A stretch of 64,000 nt of DNA from Pseudomonadota bacterium (GTDB taxonomy: Bacteria; Pseudomonadota; Gammaproteobacteria; Steroidobacterales; Steroidobacteraceae): positions 1-64,000 of the forward strand of contig JAEWLQ010000023.1 in the NCBI GenBank assembly GCA_023457495.1, given 5' to 3'. The notes beneath the pieces were generated by a model that was not told where the DNA came from, ran no database searches, and worked only from the letters and a program-made list of their open reading frames with translations. The stretch's first letter is position 1. The number at the start of each line of letters is the position of its first letter. The translations under genes and the position numbers were made by a program. Positions 20,202-28,643 of the stretch are shown one piece after another.

Positions 20202-21589
20202 TGTCCCGGCCATCGCTCAGACGCCGGCTCATGTTGTCGGTCTTCTGTGTGCTGGTCCTGTTCTTCGGGCTCACCGTCCTGTTGCTCGACATGTTGTTCC
20301 GCGATGCGGCGGAACGCAGCCTGCGGGAAGTCATCGACGCGCAGATGGTGGCGCTGATCGCCGCCGCGGATCCCGACGGACCGGAATCCGTGACGCCCAC
20401 CGCCGTGCTCGAGACGCGTTTCGAAACGCCGGGCTCGGGTCTGTATGCGGAGATCCGTTCGGCGAGCGGCGAAAGCATCTGGCGCTCGCAATCGACCGTC
20501 GGTACGGAAGTGCAATTCGGTCCGCCGCTCGAGCCGGGCGAGCGCAATTTCTTCTTCACCGAGATCGCCGGAACGCCGGTCCGGCTCGCCGTCGCGAGTC
20601 GCGGCATCGTGTGGGAAAACCTGCACGGCGAGACGGCGAGATTCACCTTCAGCGTCGCCTCCAGCCTGGACGCCTACGACGAGCAGGTCTCGAGCTTCCG
20701 GCACCAGCTCGTGGGCTGGTTCGCCGGTGTCTCGTTGCTGTTCGTCGCGACGCTCGCGCTGCTGATCCGCTGGCTATCGCAGCCGGTGCAACGGCTCGAG
20801 CGAGAGATCAAGGAAGTCGAAGCGGGGACGCGCGAACGGTTGAACGACGAATGGCCGGAGGAGCTCACCGCGGTCACGCGCAACCTCAACGCCTTGCTCG
20901 ATGCCGAACGCACGCGCGTGAAACGATATCGCGACACGCTCGGCAATCTCGCGCACAGTCTCAAGACGCCGCTGGCCGTCATGCGTCAGTCTCTGGGCAC
21001 GAGCGAGGCGGGGCCGCGCAACGCGGCGCTGAACACCGAAATCGATCGCATGACCGGCATCATCGAGCACCAGATGAATCGCGCCGCGGCGACTGGCGGC
21101 GTGTTGCTGGGGCAGGCGCCGGTCGATCTGGCCCCCGTGGTGACGGAGCTGCGCGTGGCGCTGCTCAAGGTCTACGGCAACAAGGACCTGCTGTTCACGA
21201 CCGAGATCGCGCCGGGCGCGCAGTTCATCGGCGATCGCAACGACCTCACCGAGATGCTGGGCAACCTGTTCGACAATGCGTGCAAGTGGTCGAAGTCGCG
21301 CGTGCGCGTGGAGGCGGTCGTCGACGCTCGCAGCGATTCGCGCGCGGCGTTGCGCCTGGTTATAGAAGACGACGGCATCGGCATCGCGGAGAAGGATCGC
21401 GCGCGGGTGCTGCAGCGCGGCGGGCGCGCGGACGAGGCGACCCCGGGCCACGGCCTCGGGCTTGCGATGGTGCACGACACCGTCGCGCTTTACGGCGGTT
21501 CGATGAGCATCGACGCGTCGAGCCTGGGCGGCGCGCGTTTCGAGCTCAAACTACCTGGAAGGACGGCATCCGCACTGACAACTGAATGA
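20201..21589 (+). CDS. PhoQ-like sensor histidine kinase
   Basis: A 462-residue inner-membrane kinase. It has two membrane helices (LMLSVFCVLVLFFGLTVLLL and the one near VGWFAGVSLLFVATLALLI), a periplasmic sensor of about 150 residues, a HAMP segment, the H-box NLAHSLKTPL with His252, the N-box NLFDNACKW and ATP lid boxes DDGIGI and GHGLGL. The start is GTG at 20201, overlapping the regulator stop by one base. The signal is unknown; the PhoQ-like layout suggests cations or envelope state (inference). Confidence 0.93.
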   Translation: MSRPSLRRRLMLSVFCVLVLFFGLTVLLLDMLFRDAAERSLREVIDAQMVALIAAADPDGPESVTPTAVLETRFETPGSGLYAEIRSASGESIWRSQSTVGTEVQFGPPLEPGERNFFFTEIAGTPVRLAVASRGIVWENLHGETARFTFSVASSLDAYDEQVSSFRHQLVGWFAGVSLLFVATLALLIRWLSQPVQRLEREIKEVEAGTRERLNDEWPEELTAVTRNLNALLDAERTRVKRYRDTLGNLAHSLKTPLAVMRQSLGTSEAGPRNAALNTEIDRMTGIIEHQMNRAAATGGVLLGQAPVDLAPVVTELRVALLKVYGNKDLLFTTEIAPGAQFIGDRNDLTEMLGNLFDNACKWSKSRVRVEAVVDARSDSRAALRLVIEDDGIGIAEKDRARVLQRGGRADEATPGHGLGLAMVHDTVALYGGSMSIDASSLGGARFELKLPGRTASALTTE

Positions 21590-21668
21590 AGGAAGCAGGG
21601 AATGCGCGCGTTCTCGTCACGCTGAGCGCGCTACGTAATGCCCTGTGCCCGATGCCACGAGCCAGGTC

Positions 21669-21702
21669 TGTCCCCGTTTCCCAGGAAACGAGGAATGTCC
21701 CC
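21669..21702. repeat. REP-like short element between converging genes
   Basis: Two TGTCCCC words (21669-21675 and 21696-21702) flank a CGTTTC/GAAACG hairpin (21675-21680 with 21685-21690, loop CCAG). Intergenic GGGGACAG-type repeats of this look are frequent in GC-rich proteobacteria, often linked with REP-associated transposases; that link is from memory. It may also stop transcription from both sides. Only one copy is seen here. Confidence 0.4.
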
Positions 21703-21703
21703 A

Positions 21704-23263
21704 TTACGGCCCTTCCTTGATCTCGAAGGAGATGCCCTGCGCCAGCGGCAGCTCGCGGCTCCAGTTGATCGTGTTCGTCTGCCGGCGCATGTAGGCCTTC
21801 CACGAATCCGAACCCGACTCGCGGCCGCCACCCGTGTCCTTCTCGCCGCCGAATGCACCACCGATCTCGGCGCCCGAGGTGCCGATGTTCACGTTGGCGA
21901 TGCCACAGTCGCTGCCCGTCGATGACAGGAAACGCTCCGCGTGCTGCAGGCGGTCGGTGAAGATCGCCGATGACAATCCATGCGCGGAACTGTTCTGCAT
22001 CTCGATCGCCTCGTCGAGCGAATCGAAGGCGATGAGGTAGAGCACGGGCGCGAACGTCTCGTGCTGCACGATCGGCCAGTCGTTCTCGGCGCGCACGATG
22101 GTCGGCGCGACGAAGTTGCCCTTGCCCTCGATCACCTTGTCGCCCGTCACGACGCGGCCGCCGGCGGCCTTCGCCTGCGCGATGGCCTGCGAATAACGCT
22201 CGACGGCGCTCCTGTCGATCAGCGGGCCCATGAGCGTCGTGGGATCGATCGGATTGCCGATGCGCATCTGCGAATAGGCATGCATCAGCTTCTTCTCGAG
22301 CTCATCGATGCGTGAACGATGCACCAGCAGGCGGCGCGTGGTCGTGCAGCGCTGGCCCGCGGTGCCGACGGCGCCGAACACGATCGAGGGCACGGCAAGT
22401 TTCAGGTCCGCGGTCTCGTCGACGATGATCGCGTTGTTGCCGCCGAGCTCGAGCAGCACCTTGCCGAGCCGCCGCGCGACGCGCTCTGCGACATTGCGGC
22501 CGACCGCGGTGGAGCCGGTAAACGACACCAGCGCGACGCGGCGGTCCTCGACGAACTTCGTGGCGAGCTCAGTGCCCGCGTCGATGAACAGCTGGAAGAT
22601 GGGCGGGAGATCGTTCTCGCGCATCACCTTGTTGCACAGGTGCTGGACGGCGATCGCCGTGAGCGGCGTCTTCGGCGAGGGCTTCCACACGGAGGCATTG
22701 CCGCAGATCGCGCCGAGGAACGAATTCCACGCCCACACCGCCACCGGGAAATTGAACGCGGAGATGATCCCGACCACGCCGAGCGGATGCCATTGCTCGT
22801 ACATGCGGTGCTGCGGCCGCTCCGAATGCATCGTCAGGCCATAGAGCATGCGCGACTGGCCGACGGCGAAGTCGGCGATGTCGATCATCTCCTGCACTTC
22901 GCCCAGGCCTTCCGCCTTGATCTTCCCGTTCTCGAGCGTAACCAGCGCGCCGAGATCTTCCTTGGCGGCGCGTAACGCGTCGCCCAGGAGGCGAATGGCT
23001 TCGCCGCGACGGGGCGCCGGCACCGCGCGCCATGCGGCCGCGGCCTCGACCGCGCTACGCATCACGGCCTCGTAGTCGGTGACGGTGGCGCCGCGCACCT
23101 GCGCAAGCGTCTCGCCGGTGGCCGGATTCACCGAATCGATCAGCGGGCCCGCAACGTCCTTCGACCAGCCCAAACTACCCGACCATGCGCCGGGATTGAT
23201 CGAATCGATGCCGAGCCGCTTGAGCACGCCGGCGGCGTCGACGGGTTTCACGGCTGCGTTCAT
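21704..23263 (-). CDS. ALDH7-type aldehyde dehydrogenase (aminoadipate semialdehyde / piperideine-6-carboxylate dehydrogenase)
   Basis: A 519-residue NAD-dependent aldehyde dehydrogenase of the antiquitin type. Seen are HPLGVVGIISAFNFPVAVW, ELGGNNAIIVDETADL and the catalytic Cys in GTAGQRCTTTRRL. ALDH7 enzymes oxidise alpha-aminoadipate semialdehyde, the product of saccharopine cleavage, to aminoadipate. Its start overlaps the stop of the saccharopine dehydrogenase gene (ATGA), which strongly supports this role. The ATG at 23263 (MNAAVKPVDAAGVLKRLGID) begins the conserved N-terminus. It converges on the histidine kinase gene. Confidence 0.9.
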   Translation of the reverse strand: MNAAVKPVDAAGVLKRLGIDSINPGAWSGSLGWSKDVAGPLIDSVNPATGETLAQVRGATVTDYEAVMRSAVEAAAAWRAVPAPRRGEAIRLLGDALRAAKEDLGALVTLENGKIKAEGLGEVQEMIDIADFAVGQSRMLYGLTMHSERPQHRMYEQWHPLGVVGIISAFNFPVAVWAWNSFLGAICGNASVWKPSPKTPLTAIAVQHLCNKVMRENDLPPIFQLFIDAGTELATKFVEDRRVALVSFTGSTAVGRNVAERVARRLGKVLLELGGNNAIIVDETADLKLAVPSIVFGAVGTAGQRCTTTRRLLVHRSRIDELEKKLMHAYSQMRIGNPIDPTTLMGPLIDRSAVERYSQAIAQAKAAGGRVVTGDKVIEGKGNFVAPTIVRAENDWPIVQHETFAPVLYLIAFDSLDEAIEMQNSSAHGLSSAIFTDRLQHAERFLSSTGSDCGIANVNIGTSGAEIGGAFGGEKDTGGGRESGSDSWKAYMRRQTNTINWSRELPLAQGISFEIKEGP

Positions 23264-24465
23264 TTCTTGCGCCTCGCGCTTTTCTGTCGTGCCGCGGCAT
23301 TTGCCTGCGCGCCACGGCGCTGGTGGCCTGCCTGGCCCTTCACGACCACGGCCGAGGAGACGTCCTTCGTGCCGCCCGGCGCGTAGTACCGGCCGAAACG
23401 ATTTTCGAGGATCGCGGGCAGTGAGAACTGTTCCTGCGCGATGAAGCCCTGGTGTTTGCGCGGATTCGCCAGCACGAGATCCACGACCGCCGTGATGCCC
23501 GCGGCGGTCGTCACCTGGATCGCCGACCACAGCCGGCCCGCGATCACCTGCGGATAGATCTTGTTGACGTAGTTCTCCTCGCGCAGCTGCCCGTCCTGCT
23601 TGCCGGCGACCGCCGCGTAGACGATCACGACGTCCTGCAGCGTCTGCGGCACCGCGTGTTCGAGGATGCGCTTGAGCGTCGCGCGATCCTGGTTGAGCTT
23701 GAGGTCGTTCATGAGCAGGCGCATCTGCGCGCAATGCCCGGGATAACGCATCGTCTTGTAATTGATCTGCTCGCACTCTTTGCCGTAAGTGTCGGCGAGC
23801 GAGCCCAGGCCACCCGAAGTGTTGAACGCCTCGTACGCGGTGCCGTCGATCTCGATTTCCTCGAGTCCTTCGAGCGGCGCGGACTGCACCGTCTTGCCAT
23901 CGACCACCGACTCGCAGGGATTGCCGTATTCGTTGATGAGGCCCTCGGTGGACCAGGTCAGCGAATACTTGAGCACGTTGTTAGGGTGCTGGGGCAGGGC
24001 GCCGACGCGCAGCTTGATCGAGCGCAGCTCGTCGAAGTGCTTGGCGAGTTCGTTGGCCGCGATGCTGATGAAGCCCGGCGCGAGTCCACATTGGGGCACG
24101 AACGCCTTGGTTGCACCGCGCGCGGTGCGGCGCACGGCGCGCGTGACCTCCACGTCCTCGGTCAGATCGAAGTAGTGGGCGTTGCCCTTGCGCGCGGCCT
24201 TGGCCACCGTCGGATTGCAGTAATAGGGCAGGCTCGAGATGACCGCGTGCGGCTTTTGGGCGGCGAAGTACCGGTCGAGCGCCTTCGCGTCGCCCGCGTC
24301 AAGGGCCACGGCGCGCAGATGATCCGAACCGTGAGCTTTCACCACGGCTTCGGCCGCGGTCGAGTCGACGTCGCCCAGGGTCACGTCATAATCCCCCGAT
24401 TCGGCGAGCAATCCACTGATGAGCGCGCCGATCTTGCCGGCACCCAGGATCAAGACTTTGTGCAT
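23260..24465 (-). CDS. Saccharopine dehydrogenase family protein
   Basis: A 401-residue protein with an N-terminal Rossmann motif (VLILGAGKIGALISG) and the saccharopine dehydrogenase C-terminal fold (PQCGLAPGFISIAANEL, YSLTWSTEGLINEYGNP). It should cleave saccharopine to glutamate and aminoadipate semialdehyde, feeding the next gene. The last ~25 residues form a basic, probably disordered tail. The ATG at 24465 is 54 bases from the divergent DAHP synthase start. A lysine-ketoglutarate reductase, needed to make saccharopine, is not in the window. Confidence 0.88.
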   Translation of the reverse strand: MHKVLILGAGKIGALISGLLAESGDYDVTLGDVDSTAAEAVVKAHGSDHLRAVALDAGDAKALDRYFAAQKPHAVISSLPYYCNPTVAKAARKGNAHYFDLTEDVEVTRAVRRTARGATKAFVPQCGLAPGFISIAANELAKHFDELRSIKLRVGALPQHPNNVLKYSLTWSTEGLINEYGNPCESVVDGKTVQSAPLEGLEEIEIDGTAYEAFNTSGGLGSLADTYGKECEQINYKTMRYPGHCAQMRLLMNDLKLNQDRATLKRILEHAVPQTLQDVVIVYAAVAGKQDGQLREENYVNKIYPQVIAGRLWSAIQVTTAAGITAVVDLVLANPRKHQGFIAQEQFSLPAILENRFGRYYAPGGTKDVSSAVVVKGQAGHQRRGAQANAAARQKSARRKK

Positions 24466-24519
24466 GATTCCCTCGTTTGGCGGTAGTGTGCCGTAAGCCC
24501 CTGAATTAGAATAGTTCGC

Positions 24520-25875
24520 ATGCGTACCACCGACACCACTCCCTGGCATCCGGCAAGCTGGACCAGCCGCCCCGCGCAGCAGCAACCCCGCTACACGGAT
24601 CTCTCGAAACTCGACTCCGCCGCCGCCGCGCTCGCGAAGCTGCCGCCGCTGGTCGTGTCGTGGGAAATCGAGCAGTTGCGAGAGCGCCTCGCCGATGCGC
24701 AGCGGGGCAGCAAATTCCTGCTGATGGGCGGCGACTGCGCCGAGACCTTCGAGGAATGCGAGTCGGACAAGATCGCGAAGAAGCTCAAGATCCTGTTGCA
24801 GATGAGCCTCGTGCTGCTGCACGGTCTCAAGAAGCCGATCATCCGCGTCGGCCGCATGGCCGGCCAGTACGCCAAACCCCGATCCGCCGACACCGAAACG
24901 CGCAACGGCGTCACGCTGCCCGCGTTCCGTGGCGATCTCGTGAATCGCTCGGAGTTCACCGCCGAAGCGCGCGAACCGGATCCGACGCTGCTGCTGCGCG
25001 GCTATGAGCGCGCGGCGCTCACGCTGAATTTTGTCCGCGCGTTGTGCGACGGCGGATTCGCCGACCTGCATCACCCGCAATTCTGGGATCTCGGCTTCAT
25101 GGACCATTCGCCGGCCAAGGCGGAGTACCAGAAGATCGTCGACTCGATCGCCGACTCGCTCGACTTTTTCGAAAGGGTGAGCGGTGGCCGCGCGCCGCAC
25201 GAAGTCACGGCGGTGGATTTCTTCGCCGCTCACGAAGGTCTCGTCCTGCAGTACGAGCAGGCGCAGACGCGTTTCATCGAGCGTCAGAAGCGCTGGTACT
25301 GCCTCGGCACGCACATGCCGTGGATCGGCATGCGCACCGCGCAGCTCGATGGCGCGCACGTGGAGTTCTATCGCGGCATCTCGAATCCGATGGGCGTGAA
25401 GATCGGCCCGGCCATGACGGAAGAGTGGCTGCAGGGCCTCGTCACCACGCTGAACCCGAACAACACGCCGGGACGCCTCACGCTCATCCACCGCTTCGGC
25501 GCGAAGGATGTCGAGAAGGGCCTGCCGCGCATGATCAAGGCCGTGCGCGAAACCGGTCAGCAGGTCCTGTGGGTCTGCGATCCGATGCACGGCAACACCG
25601 AGACCAGCTCCGGCGGTCTCAAGACGCGCCGCTTTGAAAATATCCTGCGCGAGCTCGAGCTGTCGTTCCAGGTTCACGAGGCCAACGGCTCGTTCCTCGG
25701 CGGCGTGCACATCGAGCTCACGGGCGAAAACGTCACCGAGTGCACCGGCGGTGCACGCGGGCTCACCGACGCGGATCTCGCGCGGGCGTACAAGTCGACG
25801 GTTGATCCGCGATTGAACTACGAGCAGGCCCTCGAGCTCGCGATGCTCATCGGACGCCATGGCCCGGCACGGTAG
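24520..25875 (+). CDS. 3-deoxy-7-phosphoheptulonate synthase, class II
   Basis: A 451-residue plant/mycobacterial-type DAHP synthase that joins PEP and erythrose-4-phosphate at the entry of the shikimate pathway. Seen are FLLMGGDCAETFEEC, IIRVGRMAGQYAKPRS, GYERAALTLNF and WVCDPMHGNTE (metal and PEP ligands). Class II enzymes are unrelated in feedback design to E. coli AroFGH; mycobacterial ones respond to aromatic amino-acid mixtures. It is divergent from the lysine pair and 17 bases ahead of icd. Confidence 0.96.
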   Translation: MRTTDTTPWHPASWTSRPAQQQPRYTDLSKLDSAAAALAKLPPLVVSWEIEQLRERLADAQRGSKFLLMGGDCAETFEECESDKIAKKLKILLQMSLVLLHGLKKPIIRVGRMAGQYAKPRSADTETRNGVTLPAFRGDLVNRSEFTAEAREPDPTLLLRGYERAALTLNFVRALCDGGFADLHHPQFWDLGFMDHSPAKAEYQKIVDSIADSLDFFERVSGGRAPHEVTAVDFFAAHEGLVLQYEQAQTRFIERQKRWYCLGTHMPWIGMRTAQLDGAHVEFYRGISNPMGVKIGPAMTEEWLQGLVTTLNPNNTPGRLTLIHRFGAKDVEKGLPRMIKAVRETGQQVLWVCDPMHGNTETSSGGLKTRRFENILRELELSFQVHEANGSFLGGVHIELTGENVTECTGGARGLTDADLARAYKSTVDPRLNYEQALELAMLIGRHGPAR

Positions 25876-25892
25876 TTGCTAGGTCCGGATCC

Positions 25893-27224
25893 ATGAAATA
25901 CGAAAAGATCCAGGTCCCCACCCACGGCCAGCGCATCACGATCAATCCGGACACAACGCTCAACGTGCCGGACAACCCGCTCATCGCCTTCGTCGAAGGT
26001 GATGGCATCGGCATCGACATCACGCCGGTGATGCTCAAGGTCGTGGACGCCGCGGTCGCGAAGGCTTACGGCGGCAAACGCAGGATCGCGTGGGTCGAGG
26101 TGTTCGCCGGCGACAAGGCGCAGAAATTCTACGGCACCGGCTTTCCCGACGAGACGTTGACCGCGCTGCGCGATTTCGTGGTGTCGATCAAGGGTCCGCT
26201 CGGCACGCCCGTCGGCGGCGGCATGCGTTCGCTCAACGTGGCGATGCGCCAGAACCTCGACCTCTACGCCTGCGTCCGGCCGATCCGGTATTTCCCGGGT
26301 GTGTCGACGCCCATGGCCGACGCCTCGCTCACCGACATGGTGGTGTTCCGCGAGAACACGGAAGACATCTACGCCGGCATCGAGTGGCCCACCGGATCCA
26401 ACGAGGTCCACAAGCTCATCCACTTCCTGCAGACCGAGCTCAAGGCGACGGGCATCCGTTTCCCGGCGAGCTCCGGTCTCGGCATCAAGCCGGTGTCGAA
26501 GGAAGGCAGCCAGCGCCTGGTGCGCAAGGCGATCCAGTACGCGATCGAGAACGACCGCGTCTCCGTGTCGCTGGTGCACAAGGGCAACATCATGAAGTAC
26601 ACCGAAGGTGCCTTCATGCAGTGGGGCTATCTGCTCGCGAAGGAAGAGTTCGGCGCGCAGCCCATCGGCAGCGGGCCGTGGTGCAGCTTCAAGAACCCGA
26701 TCAACGGCAAGGAGATCGTCGTCAAGGACGTGATCGCCGACAACTTCCTGCAGCAGGTGCTGCTGCGGCCGGAAGACTACGACGTGATCGCGACGCTGAA
26801 TCTCAACGGCGACTACATCTCGGATGCGCTCGCGGCGCAGGTGGGCGGCATCGGCATCGCGCCGGGCGGCAACATCGGCGACGGCATCGCGGTGTTCGAA
26901 GCGACCCATGGCACGGCGCCGGGTTTCGCGGGCAAGGACCGCGTGAACCCGGGTAGTTTGATCCTCTCGGCCGAGATGATGCTGCGTTACCTCGGCTGGA
27001 AGGAGGCCGCGGAGCTCATCCTCCAGGGCGTGGCGGACACGATCGCCGCGAAGGAGATGACCTACGACCTCGCGCGCCTGCGCGAAGCGATCCGCGCGAC
27101 CAAGCGCGACATCGCCGCGCGCAAGAACGTCGAGGAGGATCTGCAGCGGCTGATCCCCGGTGCGACGCTCGTCGGCACGTCGGGCTTCGGAGACGCGATC
27201 ATCCGGCGCATGCAGGCGGCCTGA
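25893..27224 (+). CDS. icd: NADP-dependent isocitrate dehydrogenase
   Basis: A 443-residue enzyme oxidising isocitrate to 2-oxoglutarate. It is of the E. coli type: FVEGDGIGIDITPVML, substrate loop GGGMRSLNVAMRQ (the Ser equals the phospho-serine of E. coli Icd), VVFRENTEDIYAGIEW, and ATHGTAPGFAGKDRVNPGS. It is some 25 residues longer than E. coli Icd. It is close behind the DAHP synthase gene and 16 bases before the uracil-DNA glycosylase gene. Confidence 0.96.
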   Translation: MKYEKIQVPTHGQRITINPDTTLNVPDNPLIAFVEGDGIGIDITPVMLKVVDAAVAKAYGGKRRIAWVEVFAGDKAQKFYGTGFPDETLTALRDFVVSIKGPLGTPVGGGMRSLNVAMRQNLDLYACVRPIRYFPGVSTPMADASLTDMVVFRENTEDIYAGIEWPTGSNEVHKLIHFLQTELKATGIRFPASSGLGIKPVSKEGSQRLVRKAIQYAIENDRVSVSLVHKGNIMKYTEGAFMQWGYLLAKEEFGAQPIGSGPWCSFKNPINGKEIVVKDVIADNFLQQVLLRPEDYDVIATLNLNGDYISDALAAQVGGIGIAPGGNIGDGIAVFEATHGTAPGFAGKDRVNPGSLILSAEMMLRYLGWKEAAELILQGVADTIAAKEMTYDLARLREAIRATKRDIAARKNVEEDLQRLIPGATLVGTSGFGDAIIRRMQAA

Positions 27225-27240
27225 CGTTTCGCGGCCGGTC

Positions 27241-27888
27241 ATGACGGCAACTTTCTGTCCGGACTGCAGGCTGTGTCCGCGGCTCGCGACGTTCCTCGTC
27301 AAGACCGCGCACGCGTATCCCGACTATCACTGCAAGCCGGTCGGACCCTTCGGGGATGCGAACCCGAAGCTGTTGATCGTCGGACTCGCCCCGGGCATGC
27401 ATGGCGCGAATCGCACCGGCCGGCCCTTCACGGGCGACTACGCTGGCATCCTCTTGTACGAATCGCTGTTCAAGCTCGGCCTTTCGACCGCGCCGACCTC
27501 CGTCGACCGGTTCGATGGCCTCCAGCTCGAAGGCGTGCGCATCACCAATGCGGTGAAGTGCCTGCCGCCCGAGAACAAGCCGCTGCCCGCCGAGATCAAG
27601 ACCTGCAACCAGTACCTCGTGGCGGAGCTCGAGCAACTCACCTCGGTGAAGTCGATCCTCGCGCTCGGCACCGTGGCGCACGACGCGGTGCTCGTGGCGT
27701 CGGGACTGAAGCGTTCGGCGGCCAAGTTCGGGCACGGCAACGAACATGAGCTTCCCGGCGGCCGCCGGATGGTCGATTCGTACCACTGCAGCCGCTACAA
27801 CACGCAGACGCGCCGGCTGACCACGGACATGTTCCAGCAGGTACTCGGCCGAGCCGCGGCGCTCGCGGGCCTGTCACGGGCGCGGTGA
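27241..27888 (+). CDS. Family 5 (UDGb-type) uracil-DNA glycosylase
   Basis: A 215-residue base-excision repair enzyme. Iron-sulfur cysteines occur in CPDCRLCPRL, KCLPPENK and TCNQYL. Motif A (GLAPGMHGANRTGRPFTGD) and motif B (HCSRYNTQTRRLT) match the UDGb family, which removes uracil and hypoxanthine and lacks the usual catalytic Asp/Asn in motif A. Its 3' end overlaps the end of the slipin gene by 15 bases on the other strand. Confidence 0.88.
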   Translation: MTATFCPDCRLCPRLATFLVKTAHAYPDYHCKPVGPFGDANPKLLIVGLAPGMHGANRTGRPFTGDYAGILLYESLFKLGLSTAPTSVDRFDGLQLEGVRITNAVKCLPPENKPLPAEIKTCNQYLVAELEQLTSVKSILALGTVAHDAVLVASGLKRSAAKFGHGNEHELPGGRRMVDSYHCSRYNTQTRRLTTDMFQQVLGRAAALAGLSRAR

Positions 27889-28635
27889 GTCTTTCTTGAG
27901 GAACGGCGTCAGCAGTTCCATGGGCAGCGGAAACAGGATCGTGGAGTTCTTTTCGGCGGAGATGTCGATCAGCGTCTGCATGTAACGCAGCTGCAGCGCC
28001 TGAGGCTCGCGCGCGAGTTGCGCGGCGGCCTGCGTCAGTTTCTCCGCGGCCTGCAATTCACCTTCGGCGTGGATCACCTTCGAGCGGCGCTCGCGCTCCG
28101 CTTCGGCCTGGCGCGCGATCGCACGCACCATGCTGTCGTTGAGATCGACATGTTTGATCTCGACGTTCGAGACCTTGATGCCCCAGGCATCCGTGGATTT
28201 GTCGAGGATGGCCTGCAGGTCGCGATTGAGGACCTCGCGCTCGGCGAGCAACGAATCGAGCTCGTGCTGGCCGAGCACCGAGCGCAGCGTGGTCTGCGCG
28301 AGCTGGCTCGTGGCCTCGTAGTACTGCACCACCTGCAGGATGGCGCGCGCGGGATCGACCACGCGGAAATAGATGACGGCGTTGACCTTGACGGTGACGT
28401 TGTCGCGCGTGATCACGTCCTGCGGCGTCACGTCCATCACGACCGTACGCAGATCGACCCGCGACATGCGCTGCACGAACGGCCACACCCAGACGAGTCC
28501 CGGTCCCTTGGTGCCCGTATAACGCCCGAGCGTGAGCACCACGCCGCGTTCGTATTCGTTGAGCACGCGAAGGCCGGAGAAGATCAGCATCACGATCACG
28601 AACACCGGGACTGCGATGAAGCTGTAGCCGAACAT
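27874..28635 (-). CDS. SPFH/Band 7 (slipin) membrane protein
   Basis: A 253-residue stomatin-like protein: one N-terminal membrane helix (FIAVPVFVIVMLIFSGL), a Band 7 domain (NEYERGVVLTLGRY, DVTPQDVITRDNVTVKVNAV) and a helical C-terminus (ARQAEAERERRSKVIHAEGE). It starts eight bases after the NfeD gene. The slipin/NfeD pair is a well-known operon; the membrane protease is thought to process or regulate the slipin. Confidence 0.92.
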   Translation of the reverse strand: MFGYSFIAVPVFVIVMLIFSGLRVLNEYERGVVLTLGRYTGTKGPGLVWVWPFVQRMSRVDLRTVVMDVTPQDVITRDNVTVKVNAVIYFRVVDPARAILQVVQYYEATSQLAQTTLRSVLGQHELDSLLAEREVLNRDLQAILDKSTDAWGIKVSNVEIKHVDLNDSMVRAIARQAEAERERRSKVIHAEGELQAAEKLTQAAAQLAREPQALQLRYMQTLIDISAEKNSTILFPLPMELLTPFLKKDSPRP

Positions 28636-28643
28636 GGGTCACC

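Noticed and set aside
24466..25860. Minus-strand upstream extension that would make saccharopine dehydrogenase 866 residues
   Set aside because: It is antisense to class II DAHP synthase and has no known domain. The Rossmann motif starts at the ATG at 24465.
27874..27888. Overlap of uracil-DNA glycosylase and slipin 3' ends as a sign of a wrong gene end
   Set aside because: Both C-termini are normal for their families. A short convergent overlap is acceptable in such compact DNA.
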